Shown here: positions 41,432 to 50,642 of the stretch, one piece after another
How the letters are laid out: every line of letters starts with the position of its first letter
Numbering within the stretch: the first letter of the stretch is position 1
Source of the DNA: VAYN01 sp963702075
GTDB taxonomy: Bacteria; Actinomycetota; Thermoleophilia; Solirubrobacterales; 70-9
DNA length: 64,000 nt
Reading direction: 5' to 3'
NCBI GenBank assembly: GCA_963702075.1
Contig: OY969703.1
Location: 310,001-374,000 of the forward strand
The notes under the pieces: generated by a model
The model's input: only the letters and a program-made list of their open reading frames with translations
What the model was told of the DNA's origin: nothing
Databases searched by the model: none
Position numbers and translations under genes: made by a program

Positions 41432-43960
41432 CTACTCGCCGGCGCCGTCAGCCGACACCTCGGCCAGGGGTTCTTGGCTGTCGTTCTCCGCAGAGGCCCC
41501 GCCGTCCGATTCCTCCGACTCCACCACCAGGGCGACGGCGCTGACGCGGTCGTCGTCCTTGATGTTCATCACCTTGACGCCTTGGGTGGAGCGGCCCATC
41601 TGGGAGATGCCGCCGACCGAGGTGCGCTGGACCATGCCGTTCTGGGAGATGAAGAGAAGCTCCTGATGTTCGCCGACGATCAGGGCGCCGGCGAGGCCGC
41701 CCTTCTTCTCGGTCAGCTTCGCGGTGAGGACGCCTTTCGTGCCGCGGCCCTTGACCGGGTACTCGGAGACCGGGGTGCGCTTGCCGTAGCCGTTCTCGGT
41801 GACGACGAAGAGTTCGGTGTCGTTGCGGGCGACGTCCATCGCCAGCACCCGGTTGTCCTTGCCGGCGACGTTCATGCCTTTGACGCCGCTGGCGGGGCGG
41901 CCCATCGTCCGCACTTTCTCCTCGGAGAAGCGGCAGGCGTGACCGGAGTGGGAGACCATGAGGATGTCGTCTTCGCCCGAGGTCAGCCGCACCTGGACCA
42001 GCTCGTCGTCGTCGCGGATCTTGATCGCGATGATGCCGTCGGCGCGGATCGGGGTGTTGTAGGCGAGGAACTCGGTTTTCTTGATCAGGCCGTTGGCGGT
42101 GGCGAAGGCGAGGTACTTGTTCTCCTTGAAGTCCCGGGTCGGGATAACCGCCATCACCCGCTCGCCTTCGCGCAGCGGCAGCAGGTTGTTCAGCGAGCTG
42201 CCTTTGGCGTTGCGCTGGCCCTCCGGCAGCTCGTAGACCTTGAGCCGGTAGACCTTGCCGCGGTTGGTGAAGAAGAGCAGGAAGTCATGGGTCGAGCTGA
42301 TGTGGAGGTGGGCGATGTAGTCGTCCTCTTTCAGGTTCATCCCCATCACGCCGACGCCGCCGCGATGCTGCTGGCGGTAGGTCGCCAGCGGCAGCCGCTT
42401 CACATAGCCCGAAGCCGTCAGCGAGATCACCATCTGCTGGTCGGCGATCATGTCCTCGATCCCGACGTCGCCCTCGAAGTGGGCGAGCTCGGTGCGGCGC
42501 TCGTCGCCGTAGGCCTCGACGATTTCGGCCAGCTCGTCTTTGACCAAGCCCATCACCCTGGCTTCGTCGCCGAGGATCGCCCGCAGCTCGCCGATCCGCT
42601 CCATCAGGTCGGCGTGCTCGGCACGGACTTTGTCGGCCTCGAGGGCGGTGAGGCGCTGCAGGCGCATGTCGAGGATCGCCTGGGCCTGCTCGCGCGAGAG
42701 CTCGAATTTCTCGATCAACCCATCGCGGGCGGCGTCGGGATCGCTCGAGCCGCGGATCAGTTTGATCACCGCGTCGAGGTTGTCGAGCGCGACCAGCAGC
42801 CCCTCGAGGATGTGGGCGCGGGCCTCGGCCCGGCGCAGTTCGAACTGCGTGCGGCGGGTGACGACCTCGCGCTGGTGGTCGACGTAGTGCTCGATCAGCT
42901 CCAGCAGGCTCAGCGTCCGCGGCACGCCGTCGACCAGCGCCACCATGTTGGCGCCGAAGGTCGACTGCATCGAGGTTTTTTTGTAGAGGTTGTTGAGGAC
43001 CACCTTGGCCGGCGGGCCGCCGCGTTTGAGCTCGATCACCAGCCGCATCCCGGAGCGTTCGTCGCTCTCGTCGCGGAGGTCGGAGATGCCCTCGAGTTTC
43101 TTGTCGCGGGCGAGGTCGGCGATCTTGGTGATCAGGCCACCTTCGCCGCCCTTCTTGACCATGAACGGGAGCTCGGTGACGATGATCGCCTCCTTGCCCC
43201 CCTTCAGCGGCTCGACGTGGGCGCGAGCGCGGACCTTGATGCTGCCGCGGCCGGAGGCATAGGCGTCGCGGATCCCCTCGCGGCTCATCAGCCCGCCGCC
43301 GGGGAAGTCCGGGCCTTTGACGTACTCCATCAACCCGGCAAGGTCGATCTCCGGGTTGTCGATGTAGGCGGAGACGGCGCCGGCGACCTCGCGCAGGTTG
43401 TGCGGCGGGATGTTGGTCGCCATCCCCACCGCGATGCCGGAGGTGCCGTTGACCAGGAGGTTCGGGAACCGGGCCGGCAGGACCTGGGGCTCCTGGGTCG
43501 ATTCGTCGTAGTTGGGGCCGAAGTCGACGGTGTCGGCGTCGATGTCCCGCAGCAGCTCGGTGGCGAGGCGGCCGAGGCGGGCCTCGGTGTACCGCATCGC
43601 CGCTGCCGGGTCGTCGTCGATCGAACCGAAGTTGCCCTGCCCGTCCACCAACAGGTAGCGCAGCGAGAAGTCCTGCGCCATCCGCACCAGGGTGTCGTAG
43701 ATCGCCGAGTCGCCGTGGGGGTGGTACTTGCCCATCACCTCGCCGACGATGAAGGCGCACTTGCGGTAGGGCCGGGTCGGCTGCAGGCCGATGTCGTGCA
43801 TCGCGTAGAGCACCCGGCGGTGCACCGGCTTGAGGCCGTCGCGCACGTCCGGGAGCGCCCGGCCGACGATCACGCTCATCGCGTAATCGAGGTAAGAGGA
43901 GCGCATCTCCTGCTCGAGCCCGCGATCCTCGATGTTGCCCGTCAGAGCGTCGAGAGCCAT
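41432..43960 (-). CDS. gyrA: DNA gyrase subunit A
   Basis: An 842-residue GyrA. The breakage-reunion domain has the quinolone region GKYHPHGDSAIYDTLVRMAQ with the usual Ser and Asp, and the active-site Tyr in AAMRYTEARLGR. The GyrA box at about residue 535 reads QHRGGVG rather than the usual QRRGGKG. The six-bladed C-terminal wrapping domain and an acidic tail (SEESDGGASAENDSQ) follow. Together with GyrB it introduces negative supercoils. ATG start 33 bases after gyrB. Confidence 0.97.
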   Translation of the reverse strand: MALDALTGNIEDRGLEQEMRSSYLDYAMSVIVGRALPDVRDGLKPVHRRVLYAMHDIGLQPTRPYRKCAFIVGEVMGKYHPHGDSAIYDTLVRMAQDFSLRYLLVDGQGNFGSIDDDPAAAMRYTEARLGRLATELLRDIDADTVDFGPNYDESTQEPQVLPARFPNLLVNGTSGIAVGMATNIPPHNLREVAGAVSAYIDNPEIDLAGLMEYVKGPDFPGGGLMSREGIRDAYASGRGSIKVRARAHVEPLKGGKEAIIVTELPFMVKKGGEGGLITKIADLARDKKLEGISDLRDESDERSGMRLVIELKRGGPPAKVVLNNLYKKTSMQSTFGANMVALVDGVPRTLSLLELIEHYVDHQREVVTRRTQFELRRAEARAHILEGLLVALDNLDAVIKLIRGSSDPDAARDGLIEKFELSREQAQAILDMRLQRLTALEADKVRAEHADLMERIGELRAILGDEARVMGLVKDELAEIVEAYGDERRTELAHFEGDVGIEDMIADQQMVISLTASGYVKRLPLATYRQQHRGGVGVMGMNLKEDDYIAHLHISSTHDFLLFFTNRGKVYRLKVYELPEGQRNAKGSSLNNLLPLREGERVMAVIPTRDFKENKYLAFATANGLIKKTEFLAYNTPIRADGIIAIKIRDDDELVQVRLTSGEDDILMVSHSGHACRFSEEKVRTMGRPASGVKGMNVAGKDNRVLAMDVARNDTELFVVTENGYGKRTPVSEYPVKGRGTKGVLTAKLTEKKGGLAGALIVGEHQELLFISQNGMVQRTSVGGISQMGRSTQGVKVMNIKDDDRVSAVALVVESEESDGGASAENDSQEPLAEVSADGAGE

Positions 43961-43993
43961 CAGCGCATCTCCCTCTCGAGGCTCCAGGAATGC

Positions 43994-46423
43994 TTAGACG
44001 TCAAGGAACTTCACCTCTTTCGCGTGTGCCTCGATGAACTCCCGTCGTGGTGCGACCTGGTCGCCCATCAACATCGAGAAGATCGTGTCGGCGGCGGTCG
44101 CGTCTTCGAGCGTGACCCGAGCCAACGTCCGTGAGGCCGGATCCATCGTCGTCTCGCGCAGCTGCTTCGCGTTCATCTCTCCCAACCCCTTGAACCTGGT
44201 CAGCTGGACGCCCTGGCGAGCCAGCTCGAGCACCGCCCCGCGCAGCGCCTCGAACGAGAGCGCGATGCTGCGGCGCTCGCCGCGCTTGACTTCGAAAGGC
44301 GGGCGGCCGACCTGTTTCAGCAAGGCCGCGTGGACCTCGGCGAACTTGCGGTAATCGTGATGCGCGAACAGAGCCGCCGGTAGCCGGTGGGTTCTCGCCA
44401 GCCCGCTCTTACGCTCGATCGCCTTGACCGTGACGAGGTCCTCACCGTCGTCGAGGACCTCGGTATCGAACGGCTCGTTCTCGCCGCCGCCGCGTCGAAG
44501 CACGTCGCGGGCGCCGGCCACGCTCGTCACCTGCTCGTCGAGCAGGTTCGACTCCTCGAGAAAGCGCACCACCTCGTGGCCGAAGTCGGCCTGCAGCGAG
44601 GAACCCCAGCCCTCGTACTCTTTCGAGCGCCGGATGTAGGCCTGCCAGCGGCTCGACGTCAGATTGCGGCTCTCACCGCTCGCGTCGGTCAGCTCGAACT
44701 GCTCGAGCTTGTCGCGTAGGAGCAGCTCTTCGAGTTCGGACTCGCGCTCCAGGTAGGTCTCCTGATTCCCCTGTTTGACGCGGTACAGGGGCGGCTTGGC
44801 GATGTAGACGTAGCCCTGGCTGATCAACTCCGGCATCTGCCGGTAGAGGAAGGTGAGGACGAGCGTGCGGATGTGGGCGCCGTCGACGTCGGCGTCGGTC
44901 GCCATCACGATCTTGTGGTACCGGGCTTCCTCGATGTTGAACTCGTCGTGGACCCCGGTGCCGATCGCCGTGATCAACGCCTGGATCTCGTTGTTGGCGA
45001 GCACCTTGTCGATGCGGCTCTTCTCGACGTTGATGATCTTGCCGCGCAGCGGCAGCACCGCCTGCGTGTTGCGGTCACGGGCCTGCTTGGCCGAGCCGCC
45101 GGCGGAGTCGCCCTCGACCACGAAGATCTCGGCCAGGCTCGGGTCCTTGACCGAGCAGTCGGCGAGCTTGCCGGGCAGAGTCGAGTTCTCGAGCGCGGAC
45201 TTGCGAGTGAGATCGCGTGCTTTGCGCGCCGCCGAGCGGGCGCGGGCGGCGTCGATCGCCTTCATGATCACGCGACGGGCGTCGGCCGGGTTCTCCTCGA
45301 GGTACTCGGCCAGCTTGCGGTTGACGGTCTCCTCGACCAGGCCTTTGATCGGCGGGTTGCCGAGTTTGGTCTTGGTCTGGCCCTCGAACTGCGGGTCGTG
45401 GAGCTTGACCGAGATCACCGCGGTCAGCCCCTCGCGCACGTCCTCGCCGGCGAGGTTGTCGTCTTTTTTCTCTTTCAGGAGACCTTTGTTACGCGCGTAG
45501 GCGTTGAGCGTCCGGGTCAAGGCGGCGCGGAAACCGGAGAGGTGCGAGCCGCCCTCGTGGGTGTTGATGTTGTTGGCGAAGCTGAAGATCGACTCCTGGT
45601 AGGAGCTGTTCCACTGCATCGCGATCTCGACCTGGCCCTCCTCTTTGCCACCCTCGAAGTAGACGACTTTTTTGTGGACCGCGTCCTTGTTCTCGTTGAG
45701 GTGGCGGACGAAGTCCTCGATGCCGCCGTCGTACTTGAAGGTGACGCTGTGGGTCTCGCCGCGCTCGTCGACCAGTTCGATCTTCAGGCCGCGGGTGAGG
45801 AAGGCGGTCTCGCGCAGGCGCTCGACCAGGACGTCGAAGTCGAACCCGATCTCTTCGAAGATCTCGAGGTCGGGGAGAAAGGTGATCTTGGTCCCGTGGA
45901 GGTCGGTCTTCTCACCTTTGGTGAGATCGCCCTGCGGCTTACCGCGCTCGTAATCCTGCGACCAGACGTAGCCCTCGCGGCTGATCTCCAGGTGGAGCCG
46001 CTCGGAGAGAGCGTTGACGACCGAGACGCCGACGCCGTGCAGGCCACCGGAGACCTTGTAGCCGCCGCCGTCCCCGAACTTGCCGCCGGCATGGAGGACG
46101 GTGAGCACGACCTCCGCTGCGGGCCGCCCCTCTTTCTCCATCGTCTCGACCGGGATGCCGCGCCCGTTGTCTTCGACCGTGCAGCTGTTGTCCGGATGGA
46201 GGACGACGCGGACGCTGTCGCAGTGACCGGCCAGGGCCTCGTCGACCGAGTTGTCAACCACCTCGTAGACCAGATGGTGCAGACCGCGCGGGCCCGTGGA
46301 GCCGATGTACATGCCGGGGCGTTTGCGGACCGCTTCCAGTCCCTCCAGGACGGTGATGTCCTTTGCGCCGTAGGAGTCGCCGCTGGCTTTTTTCTCAGGC
46401 AATGAGTCCCTTCCAGTTGACAC
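43994..46423 (-). CDS. gyrB: DNA gyrase subunit B, long form
   Basis: About 809 residues. GHKL ATPase motifs NSVDEALAGHCD, VEDNGRGIPV and GLHGVGVSVVNALS are followed by a transducer domain and a TOPRIM domain with VEGDSAGGSAKQ and DADVDGAHI. Between the YLERES and LTRFKGLGEMN segments (about residues 557-744) lies a roughly 170-residue insertion like that of E. coli GyrB; typical actinobacterial enzymes are shorter. GTG at 46423 is used here. TTG at 46402 has a better ribosome site (GGAAGG 6 bases upstream) and would avoid a terminator-like hairpin that ends two bases before the GTG. Confidence 0.95.
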   Translation of the reverse strand: MSTGRDSLPEKKASGDSYGAKDITVLEGLEAVRKRPGMYIGSTGPRGLHHLVYEVVDNSVDEALAGHCDSVRVVLHPDNSCTVEDNGRGIPVETMEKEGRPAAEVVLTVLHAGGKFGDGGGYKVSGGLHGVGVSVVNALSERLHLEISREGYVWSQDYERGKPQGDLTKGEKTDLHGTKITFLPDLEIFEEIGFDFDVLVERLRETAFLTRGLKIELVDERGETHSVTFKYDGGIEDFVRHLNENKDAVHKKVVYFEGGKEEGQVEIAMQWNSSYQESIFSFANNINTHEGGSHLSGFRAALTRTLNAYARNKGLLKEKKDDNLAGEDVREGLTAVISVKLHDPQFEGQTKTKLGNPPIKGLVEETVNRKLAEYLEENPADARRVIMKAIDAARARSAARKARDLTRKSALENSTLPGKLADCSVKDPSLAEIFVVEGDSAGGSAKQARDRNTQAVLPLRGKIINVEKSRIDKVLANNEIQALITAIGTGVHDEFNIEEARYHKIVMATDADVDGAHIRTLVLTFLYRQMPELISQGYVYIAKPPLYRVKQGNQETYLERESELEELLLRDKLEQFELTDASGESRNLTSSRWQAYIRRSKEYEGWGSSLQADFGHEVVRFLEESNLLDEQVTSVAGARDVLRRGGGENEPFDTEVLDDGEDLVTVKAIERKSGLARTHRLPAALFAHHDYRKFAEVHAALLKQVGRPPFEVKRGERRSIALSFEALRGAVLELARQGVQLTRFKGLGEMNAKQLRETTMDPASRTLARVTLEDATAADTIFSMLMGDQVAPRREFIEAHAKEVKFLDV

Positions 46424-46424
46424 G

Positions 46425-46466
46425 AAAAACCCCGACTCCCAGGAGCTTGCTCCACGCGGATCGGGG
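46425..46466 (-). terminator. Terminator-like hairpin immediately upstream of gyrB start
   Basis: On the minus strand, CCCCGA...TCGGGG outer arms (plus positions 46461-46466 and 46430-46435) and an inner GGAGC-AA-GCTCC-type stem (46442-46453) are followed by five T residues (46425-46429). This is a complete intrinsic-terminator layout, ending one base before the GTG triplet at 46423. It could end transcripts from dciA/recF or act as an attenuator for gyrB. Confidence 0.6.
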
Positions 46467-46559
46467 CACAAAGCGAGTTGCCATAAGAATACCAGTTCGA
46501 TGCCCTGGACAAGCGGTCCCCGAAGTAAAACTTCCCTGCAAATCTCGCAAAAACAGGAT

Positions 46560-46865
46560 CTAAAAACGCGCGGAGTTGATGCGAAAGCGCAGCGCCCGCG
46601 GCGCTTGGTCGCCAACCTCTTCGCGCAGGCGCTCCAGAAACGACTCCTGCATCAGGTCGAGGTCTTGCGCGGAGACCGCATTCGCGCACTCCACCATCAC
46701 CGTCCCATCCCGTTCTGACACCGGAACCGCGACCGCAGCCAGGTACTCGCCGACCGCTTTCGGCCAGGCCGCCTGGACTGCCGCAAGCGGCGTTTTCGGA
46801 GCCGCCCGCTGAAGCGCCGCCTGGAGGGCGTTGGCCGCTGGTCGCGGCGCCCGGCGGCGGCTCAT
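46560..46865 (-). CDS. DciA/DUF721 family protein
   Basis: A 101-residue DUF721 protein. The core pattern AAWPKAVGEYLAAVAVPVSERDGTVMVECANAV and the closing FLERLREEVGDQAPRALRFRI match the family (key parts: WPKAVG and LRFRI). In bacteria lacking DnaC/DnaI, DciA-type proteins help load the replicative helicase; this short actinobacterial form between recF and gyrB is commonly annotated DUF721. Its start overlaps the recF stop by 4 bases, so it is co-translated with recF. Confidence 0.85.
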   Translation of the reverse strand: MSRRRAPRPAANALQAALQRAAPKTPLAAVQAAWPKAVGEYLAAVAVPVSERDGTVMVECANAVSAQDLDLMQESFLERLREEVGDQAPRALRFRINSARF

Positions 46866-47950
46866 GCTGGGGCACTTTCTGTCTGCGGACGGGGCATCCT
46901 CACCACGGACTCTCGTGCGGCAAGCGGCACCGACTCTTCGTCAGCCGCCGTGATCAGTACCTGGCCGCCGTCGTCGAGGCGGGCTACCAACCGCTCCCGC
47001 CGGCCGGGGTCGAGCTCGCTCATCACGTCGTCGAGCAACAGCAGCGGCGTCACCTGCCGCGCCTCCAGCAACGCCTGCCGCTCGGCAAAGAGGAGGGCAA
47101 GGAGGGCGGTGCGCTGCTGTCCCTGGGACCCGTACTTGCGCAACGACTTACCGCCGGCCGACAGCTTCAGCTCGTCCAGGTGCGGACCCCAGGAGCTGCG
47201 GCCCAAGCGGATGTCCTGCTCGCGGCGCTCTTCGAGGCCCACCCTCAGCTCCTCTGCCGAGCCCTCCGCGCGCGGTGCGTACTCCAGCGCCGCCTCTTCG
47301 AGACCGAGCTCGGCTGCTGCTGCTGCGAACGGTCCGCCGAGCTCGGCAACGGCATCGGCTCGCGCGGCGATCAGCAGGGCCGCCGCCTCCGCCATTCCCG
47401 CGTCCCAGATCCGCAGGTCCTCCGGCGATCCGTAGCCGGCGCTGAGGCGGGCGAGCAGGGCGTTGCGCTGAGCCACCGCCTGCCCGTAGCGCTTGCGCAG
47501 TTCCCCTCGGGCCGGCCAGCGGGCGGCGAGGAAGCCGTCGAGATGGGCCCGTCGCTCCGCCGGCGGGCCCTTGACCAAGGTCAGCCGGTCGGGGGCGAAC
47601 ACCGCCACCGGCGGCCGGCTGCGCGCCAGCGTCGCCGGGTCGGCCGGGTTGCCGTCGAGCAGATGGCGCCGACCTTCGGTCCGGCTGATCGCAGCAAGCA
47701 GGGAGTGCTCGATGTCGTCAGCGCTGCGGATCGTCGCCTCGGCGCGGGCGAGGCTGCCGCCGAACGGGATCAGCTCGCGCCGGTCCGAGGTCCGAAACGA
47801 GCGACCGGTGAGGGCGAAGTAAAGGGCCTCGACGAGGTTGGTCTTGCCGGCTCCGTTGGGGCCGATGACGCTGACGATCCCCGGCGCCAGCTCGACGCGA
47901 ACCCGCTCGAGGCTGCGCAGCGGCTTGGCCTCGATCGCGGTGACGAGCAC
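46862..47950 (-). CDS. recF: DNA replication and repair protein RecF
   Basis: A 362-residue RecF. Walker A GPNGAGKTN (about 30-38), the SFRTSDRRELIPFG segment, FAPDRLTLVKGPPAERRAHLDGFL, the signature SQGQQRTALLALLFAE and Walker B PLLLLDDVMSELD are all present. It loads RecA at gapped DNA through RecOR. GTG start lies 31 bases after dnaN, in the standard dnaA-dnaN-recF-gyrB-gyrA order. Confidence 0.96.
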   Translation of the reverse strand: MLVTAIEAKPLRSLERVRVELAPGIVSVIGPNGAGKTNLVEALYFALTGRSFRTSDRRELIPFGGSLARAEATIRSADDIEHSLLAAISRTEGRRHLLDGNPADPATLARSRPPVAVFAPDRLTLVKGPPAERRAHLDGFLAARWPARGELRKRYGQAVAQRNALLARLSAGYGSPEDLRIWDAGMAEAAALLIAARADAVAELGGPFAAAAAELGLEEAALEYAPRAEGSAEELRVGLEERREQDIRLGRSSWGPHLDELKLSAGGKSLRKYGSQGQQRTALLALLFAERQALLEARQVTPLLLLDDVMSELDPGRRERLVARLDDGGQVLITAADEESVPLAARESVVRMPRPQTESAPA

Positions 47951-47981
47951 GGGCCGCTCAGCTCGAGCGCGGGGCCATCGC

Positions 47982-49091
47982 TCAGACGTTGAGGCGGATC
48001 GGCATCACCAGGTAGCGGAAGTCGTCTCCCTCCACTGGCTCCAGCAGTCCCGGGCGCAGCGGCGAAATCAGTCGCACCAGCACCTCGTCACCCTGGACGC
48101 TTTCGATCCCTTCACGCAGGAACTCGGGGTTGAACCCGATCTCCAGCGCCTCCCCCTCGAAGGCGGCGGGCATCGTCTCCCGCGCATCGCCGACGTCGGG
48201 CGTCTCCGCCGCCACGGTCAGCTCCCCCGACTCGAACGAGAGCCGCAGCGGCGCGTTGCGCTGGGCCAGCTGGCTGACTCGGCGGGTGACGTCGAGGAAG
48301 TCCGAGCGCGGCAAGCGCACGTCGTGCTCGTAGGACTCCGGGAGGAGTTGTCGAAAGTTGGGGAACTGCCCGTCGATCAGCCTCGTCGAGAGGAGGATCG
48401 ACCCTGCCACGAAAACCGCCTGGTTGGGGAGCAGTGAGATCGAGGCTTCGCCGGCGCCCTCCGAAGAAAGAATCCGGCCGAGCTCCCGCAGCGCTCGCGC
48501 TGGGATGTTCGCCTCCAGCTCGCCCCCGAGGTCGGACTCGAGCTCGGTCCGTTTGACCGCGAGCCGGTAGGAGTCGGTGGCGACCATGGTCATCTCCTTG
48601 CCGCTGGCGGTGACGAAGACCCCGGTCAGAACCGGGCGCATGTCGTCGCGGGAAGCCGCCCTGGCGACGAGCTCGATGCTCTCTTCCAAGGCCGCCGCCG
48701 GAATCTTCAGCCCACCTTCCTCCTGCGGCTGGGGGAGTTTCGGGAAGTCCTCGACCGGGAGCACCCGCAGGTGGAAGCTCGAGCCGCCGCTGCGGATCTC
48801 GACGTCCCGCTCTGCCTCGCGAGATTCGATCTCCACCGTCTGGTCGGAGAGGGAACGGGCGATCTCGGCGAAGAGACGGCCGGGGAGAAGAACGGCCCCG
48901 CCATCCTCGATCTCGGCGTCGAGCGTCGTCTCCAGTCCGAGGTCGAGATCGGTAGCGGCCAGGGTCACGCGGCCGTCGGCGGCATTGAGAAGTACGCCGG
49001 AGAGCGCCTGCGTAGCGGCGCGGGTGGAAACGGCTCGGGAAACAACCGAGAGCTTCGAGACAAGGTCTTCGCGTTTGGTGGTGAGCTTCAA
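47982..49091 (-). CDS. dnaN: DNA polymerase III beta subunit (sliding clamp)
   Basis: A 369-residue beta clamp with three similar domains. Characteristic segments are LTTKREDLVSKLSVVSRAVSTR, LAATDLDLGLET, LPGRLFAEIARSL, DMRPVLTGVF, MVATDSYRLAV and the C-terminal YLVMPIRLN, the partner-binding tail. The ring tethers polymerase III to DNA. The start is TTG at 49091, with GAGG 8 bases upstream; the frame continues further but no credible domain begins there. The dnaN leader is the origin region. Confidence 0.95.
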   Translation of the reverse strand: MKLTTKREDLVSKLSVVSRAVSTRAATQALSGVLLNAADGRVTLAATDLDLGLETTLDAEIEDGGAVLLPGRLFAEIARSLSDQTVEIESREAERDVEIRSGGSSFHLRVLPVEDFPKLPQPQEEGGLKIPAAALEESIELVARAASRDDMRPVLTGVFVTASGKEMTMVATDSYRLAVKRTELESDLGGELEANIPARALRELGRILSSEGAGEASISLLPNQAVFVAGSILLSTRLIDGQFPNFRQLLPESYEHDVRLPRSDFLDVTRRVSQLAQRNAPLRLSFESGELTVAAETPDVGDARETMPAAFEGEALEIGFNPEFLREGIESVQGDEVLVRLISPLRPGLLEPVEGDDFRYLVMPIRLNV

Positions 49092-49275
49092 GTGATGTGC
49101 CTCTTGACTTTTGCCTTCTTGAGTTGAGTTAGAGCTTGTGGAGAAAGTCGGTTGTGCGGGCGATCTGGCGGTGGACTGCGGATTTCGGCTTGTGGAGAGC
49201 GCTGTGGAGGGTTGGGGATTCTTACAGCGCGAGCGGCTGTCAGCGCTCTCCGCCGACCGGGTTGTGGATAGCTCC
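49092..49275. other. Candidate replication origin (oriC) with DnaA boxes
   Basis: The gap between dnaN and dnaA, plus the last codons of dnaA, carries four same-orientation TGTGGA words in DnaA-box form: TGTGGAGAA (49137-49145), TGTGGAGAG (49191-49199), TGTGGAGGG (49203-49211) and TGTGGATAG (49263-49271). A less GC-rich T-heavy run around 49100-49133 could be the unwinding element. Position between dnaA and dnaN matches mycobacterial and Streptomyces origins. Boxes are imperfect relative to TTATCCACA. Confidence 0.7.
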
Positions 49276-50559
49276 CCGCAACTCCCGCACCTTCTCGGCG
49301 AGCTCGGAGTCCTCGTCGAGGCCTGCTTCGACCCGCCGCAGCGAGTTGAGCACGGTGGTGTGATCGCGCCCACCGTAGAGGCGACCGATTTGGGGAAGGG
49401 AGAGGTCGGTGAGGTCGCGGGTGAGGTAGATCGCCACCTGCCGCGCCCGCAAGGGGATGGCAGCGCGGCTGGAGCCGACGAGCTCGGCGCGCGAGACGCC
49501 GAAGCGTTCGGCGACGCGCTGTTGGATCTCCTCGACCGAAGCCGGTTGCTGCTTGTGGATCCCCGGGACCACTTCCGCGATCAGCTCCTTGCTGAGCGGC
49601 CGGGCCATCAGCGAGGCGTGGGCGAGAACCCGGGTGAGGGCGCCGTGGAGCTGGCGCACGTTGGCGTCGATCCGGTTGGCGAGCTCAGTCAGGGCGCTGT
49701 CGTCGGCGATCTCGACGCCCGCCTCCTCGACCAGCCGCCGCAGGACGGTCAGGCGGGTGGCGTGGTTGGGTGGCTCGACGGGGATCGTCAGGCCCCACTC
49801 GAAGCGGTCGCGCAGGCGCGAGGCGAGGGTGGAGAGCTCGCTGGGGATGCGGTCGGCGGAGAGGACGAGTTGGCTGCCGGACTCGTAGAGGGCGTTGAAG
49901 GTGTGGAAGAACTCCTCCTCGGTGGCCGGCTTGCCCTCGAGGAACTGGACGTCGTCGATGAGGAGGACGTCGATGTCGCGGTAGCGGACCTTGAAACCCT
50001 CGCTGCCCGAGGATTTGAGCGCGGCCACGAACTCGTTGGTGAACGACTCCGCGGTCGTGTAGCGGACGCTCAGGGCCGGGGCGTTGTCGCGCAGGTAGTT
50101 GGCGATCGCCGCGAGGAGGTGGGTCTTGCCCAGCCCCGGCGGCCCATGCAGGAAAAGCGGGTTATAGGCCTCAGACGGCGCCTCGGCGACGGCCAGGGCA
50201 GCCCCATGGGCGAGGCGATTGCCGGGACCGATGACAAAGCGCTCGAAGGTGTAGTTCGGGTTCAGCTCGGGGTGCGGTTCGAGGTCCGATCCACCAACCG
50301 CCGGCGCGGCAAAGCTGACCCGGCAGAGAGGGGAATCGAGCTCGGCCAGAGCTTCTGCGATCAGGGCGCTGTAGCGGCGCTCGCTCCAGGCCCTGACCCC
50401 TTCTGGACCCGCTAGATAAAGCGTTTCGCCGTCGACGCCGGCCGCTTCGAGGGGCTCCAGCCAGAGGCGGTAGGTCGACTCCGGGACCGACGCCTTGAGG
50501 CGCTCCTGAGTTGCCTGCCAAAGAGCGTCGAGTTCGGTTCTGGAAGAGTCATCGGGCAC
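49240..50559 (-). CDS. dnaA: Chromosomal replication initiator DnaA
   Basis: About 439 residues. Domain I (ELDALWQATQERLKASVP), domain III AAA+ with FLHGPPGLGKTHLLAAIANYL (Walker A), VLLIDDVQFLEGK (Walker B) and the sensor region SRLRDRFEWGL, and domain IV with the DnaA signature GGRDHTTVLNSLRRVE near the C-terminus. The domain II linker is very short. GTG at 50559 (VPDDSSRTELD) begins domain I correctly, though no good ribosome site precedes it. Its last codons carry a DnaA-box-like sequence. Confidence 0.96.
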   Translation of the reverse strand: MPDDSSRTELDALWQATQERLKASVPESTYRLWLEPLEAAGVDGETLYLAGPEGVRAWSERRYSALIAEALAELDSPLCRVSFAAPAVGGSDLEPHPELNPNYTFERFVIGPGNRLAHGAALAVAEAPSEAYNPLFLHGPPGLGKTHLLAAIANYLRDNAPALSVRYTTAESFTNEFVAALKSSGSEGFKVRYRDIDVLLIDDVQFLEGKPATEEEFFHTFNALYESGSQLVLSADRIPSELSTLASRLRDRFEWGLTIPVEPPNHATRLTVLRRLVEEAGVEIADDSALTELANRIDANVRQLHGALTRVLAHASLMARPLSKELIAEVVPGIHKQQPASVEEIQQRVAERFGVSRAELVGSSRAAIPLRARQVAIYLTRDLTDLSLPQIGRLYGGRDHTTVLNSLRRVEAGLDEDSELAEKVRELRGAIHNPVGGER

Positions 50560-50642
50560 CGGGCGGCGACCATAGCGTTGTGCCTGGCAGGCCAGCCGGG
50601 GCGCCTCGCAAATCCCGCAGAAAAGATTTTCGGCGCCCTCCG

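Noticed and set aside
41474..44134. Nearly 890-codon open frame antisense to gyrA/gyrB
   Set aside because: Low-complexity composition with no domains, lying over a clear gyrA.
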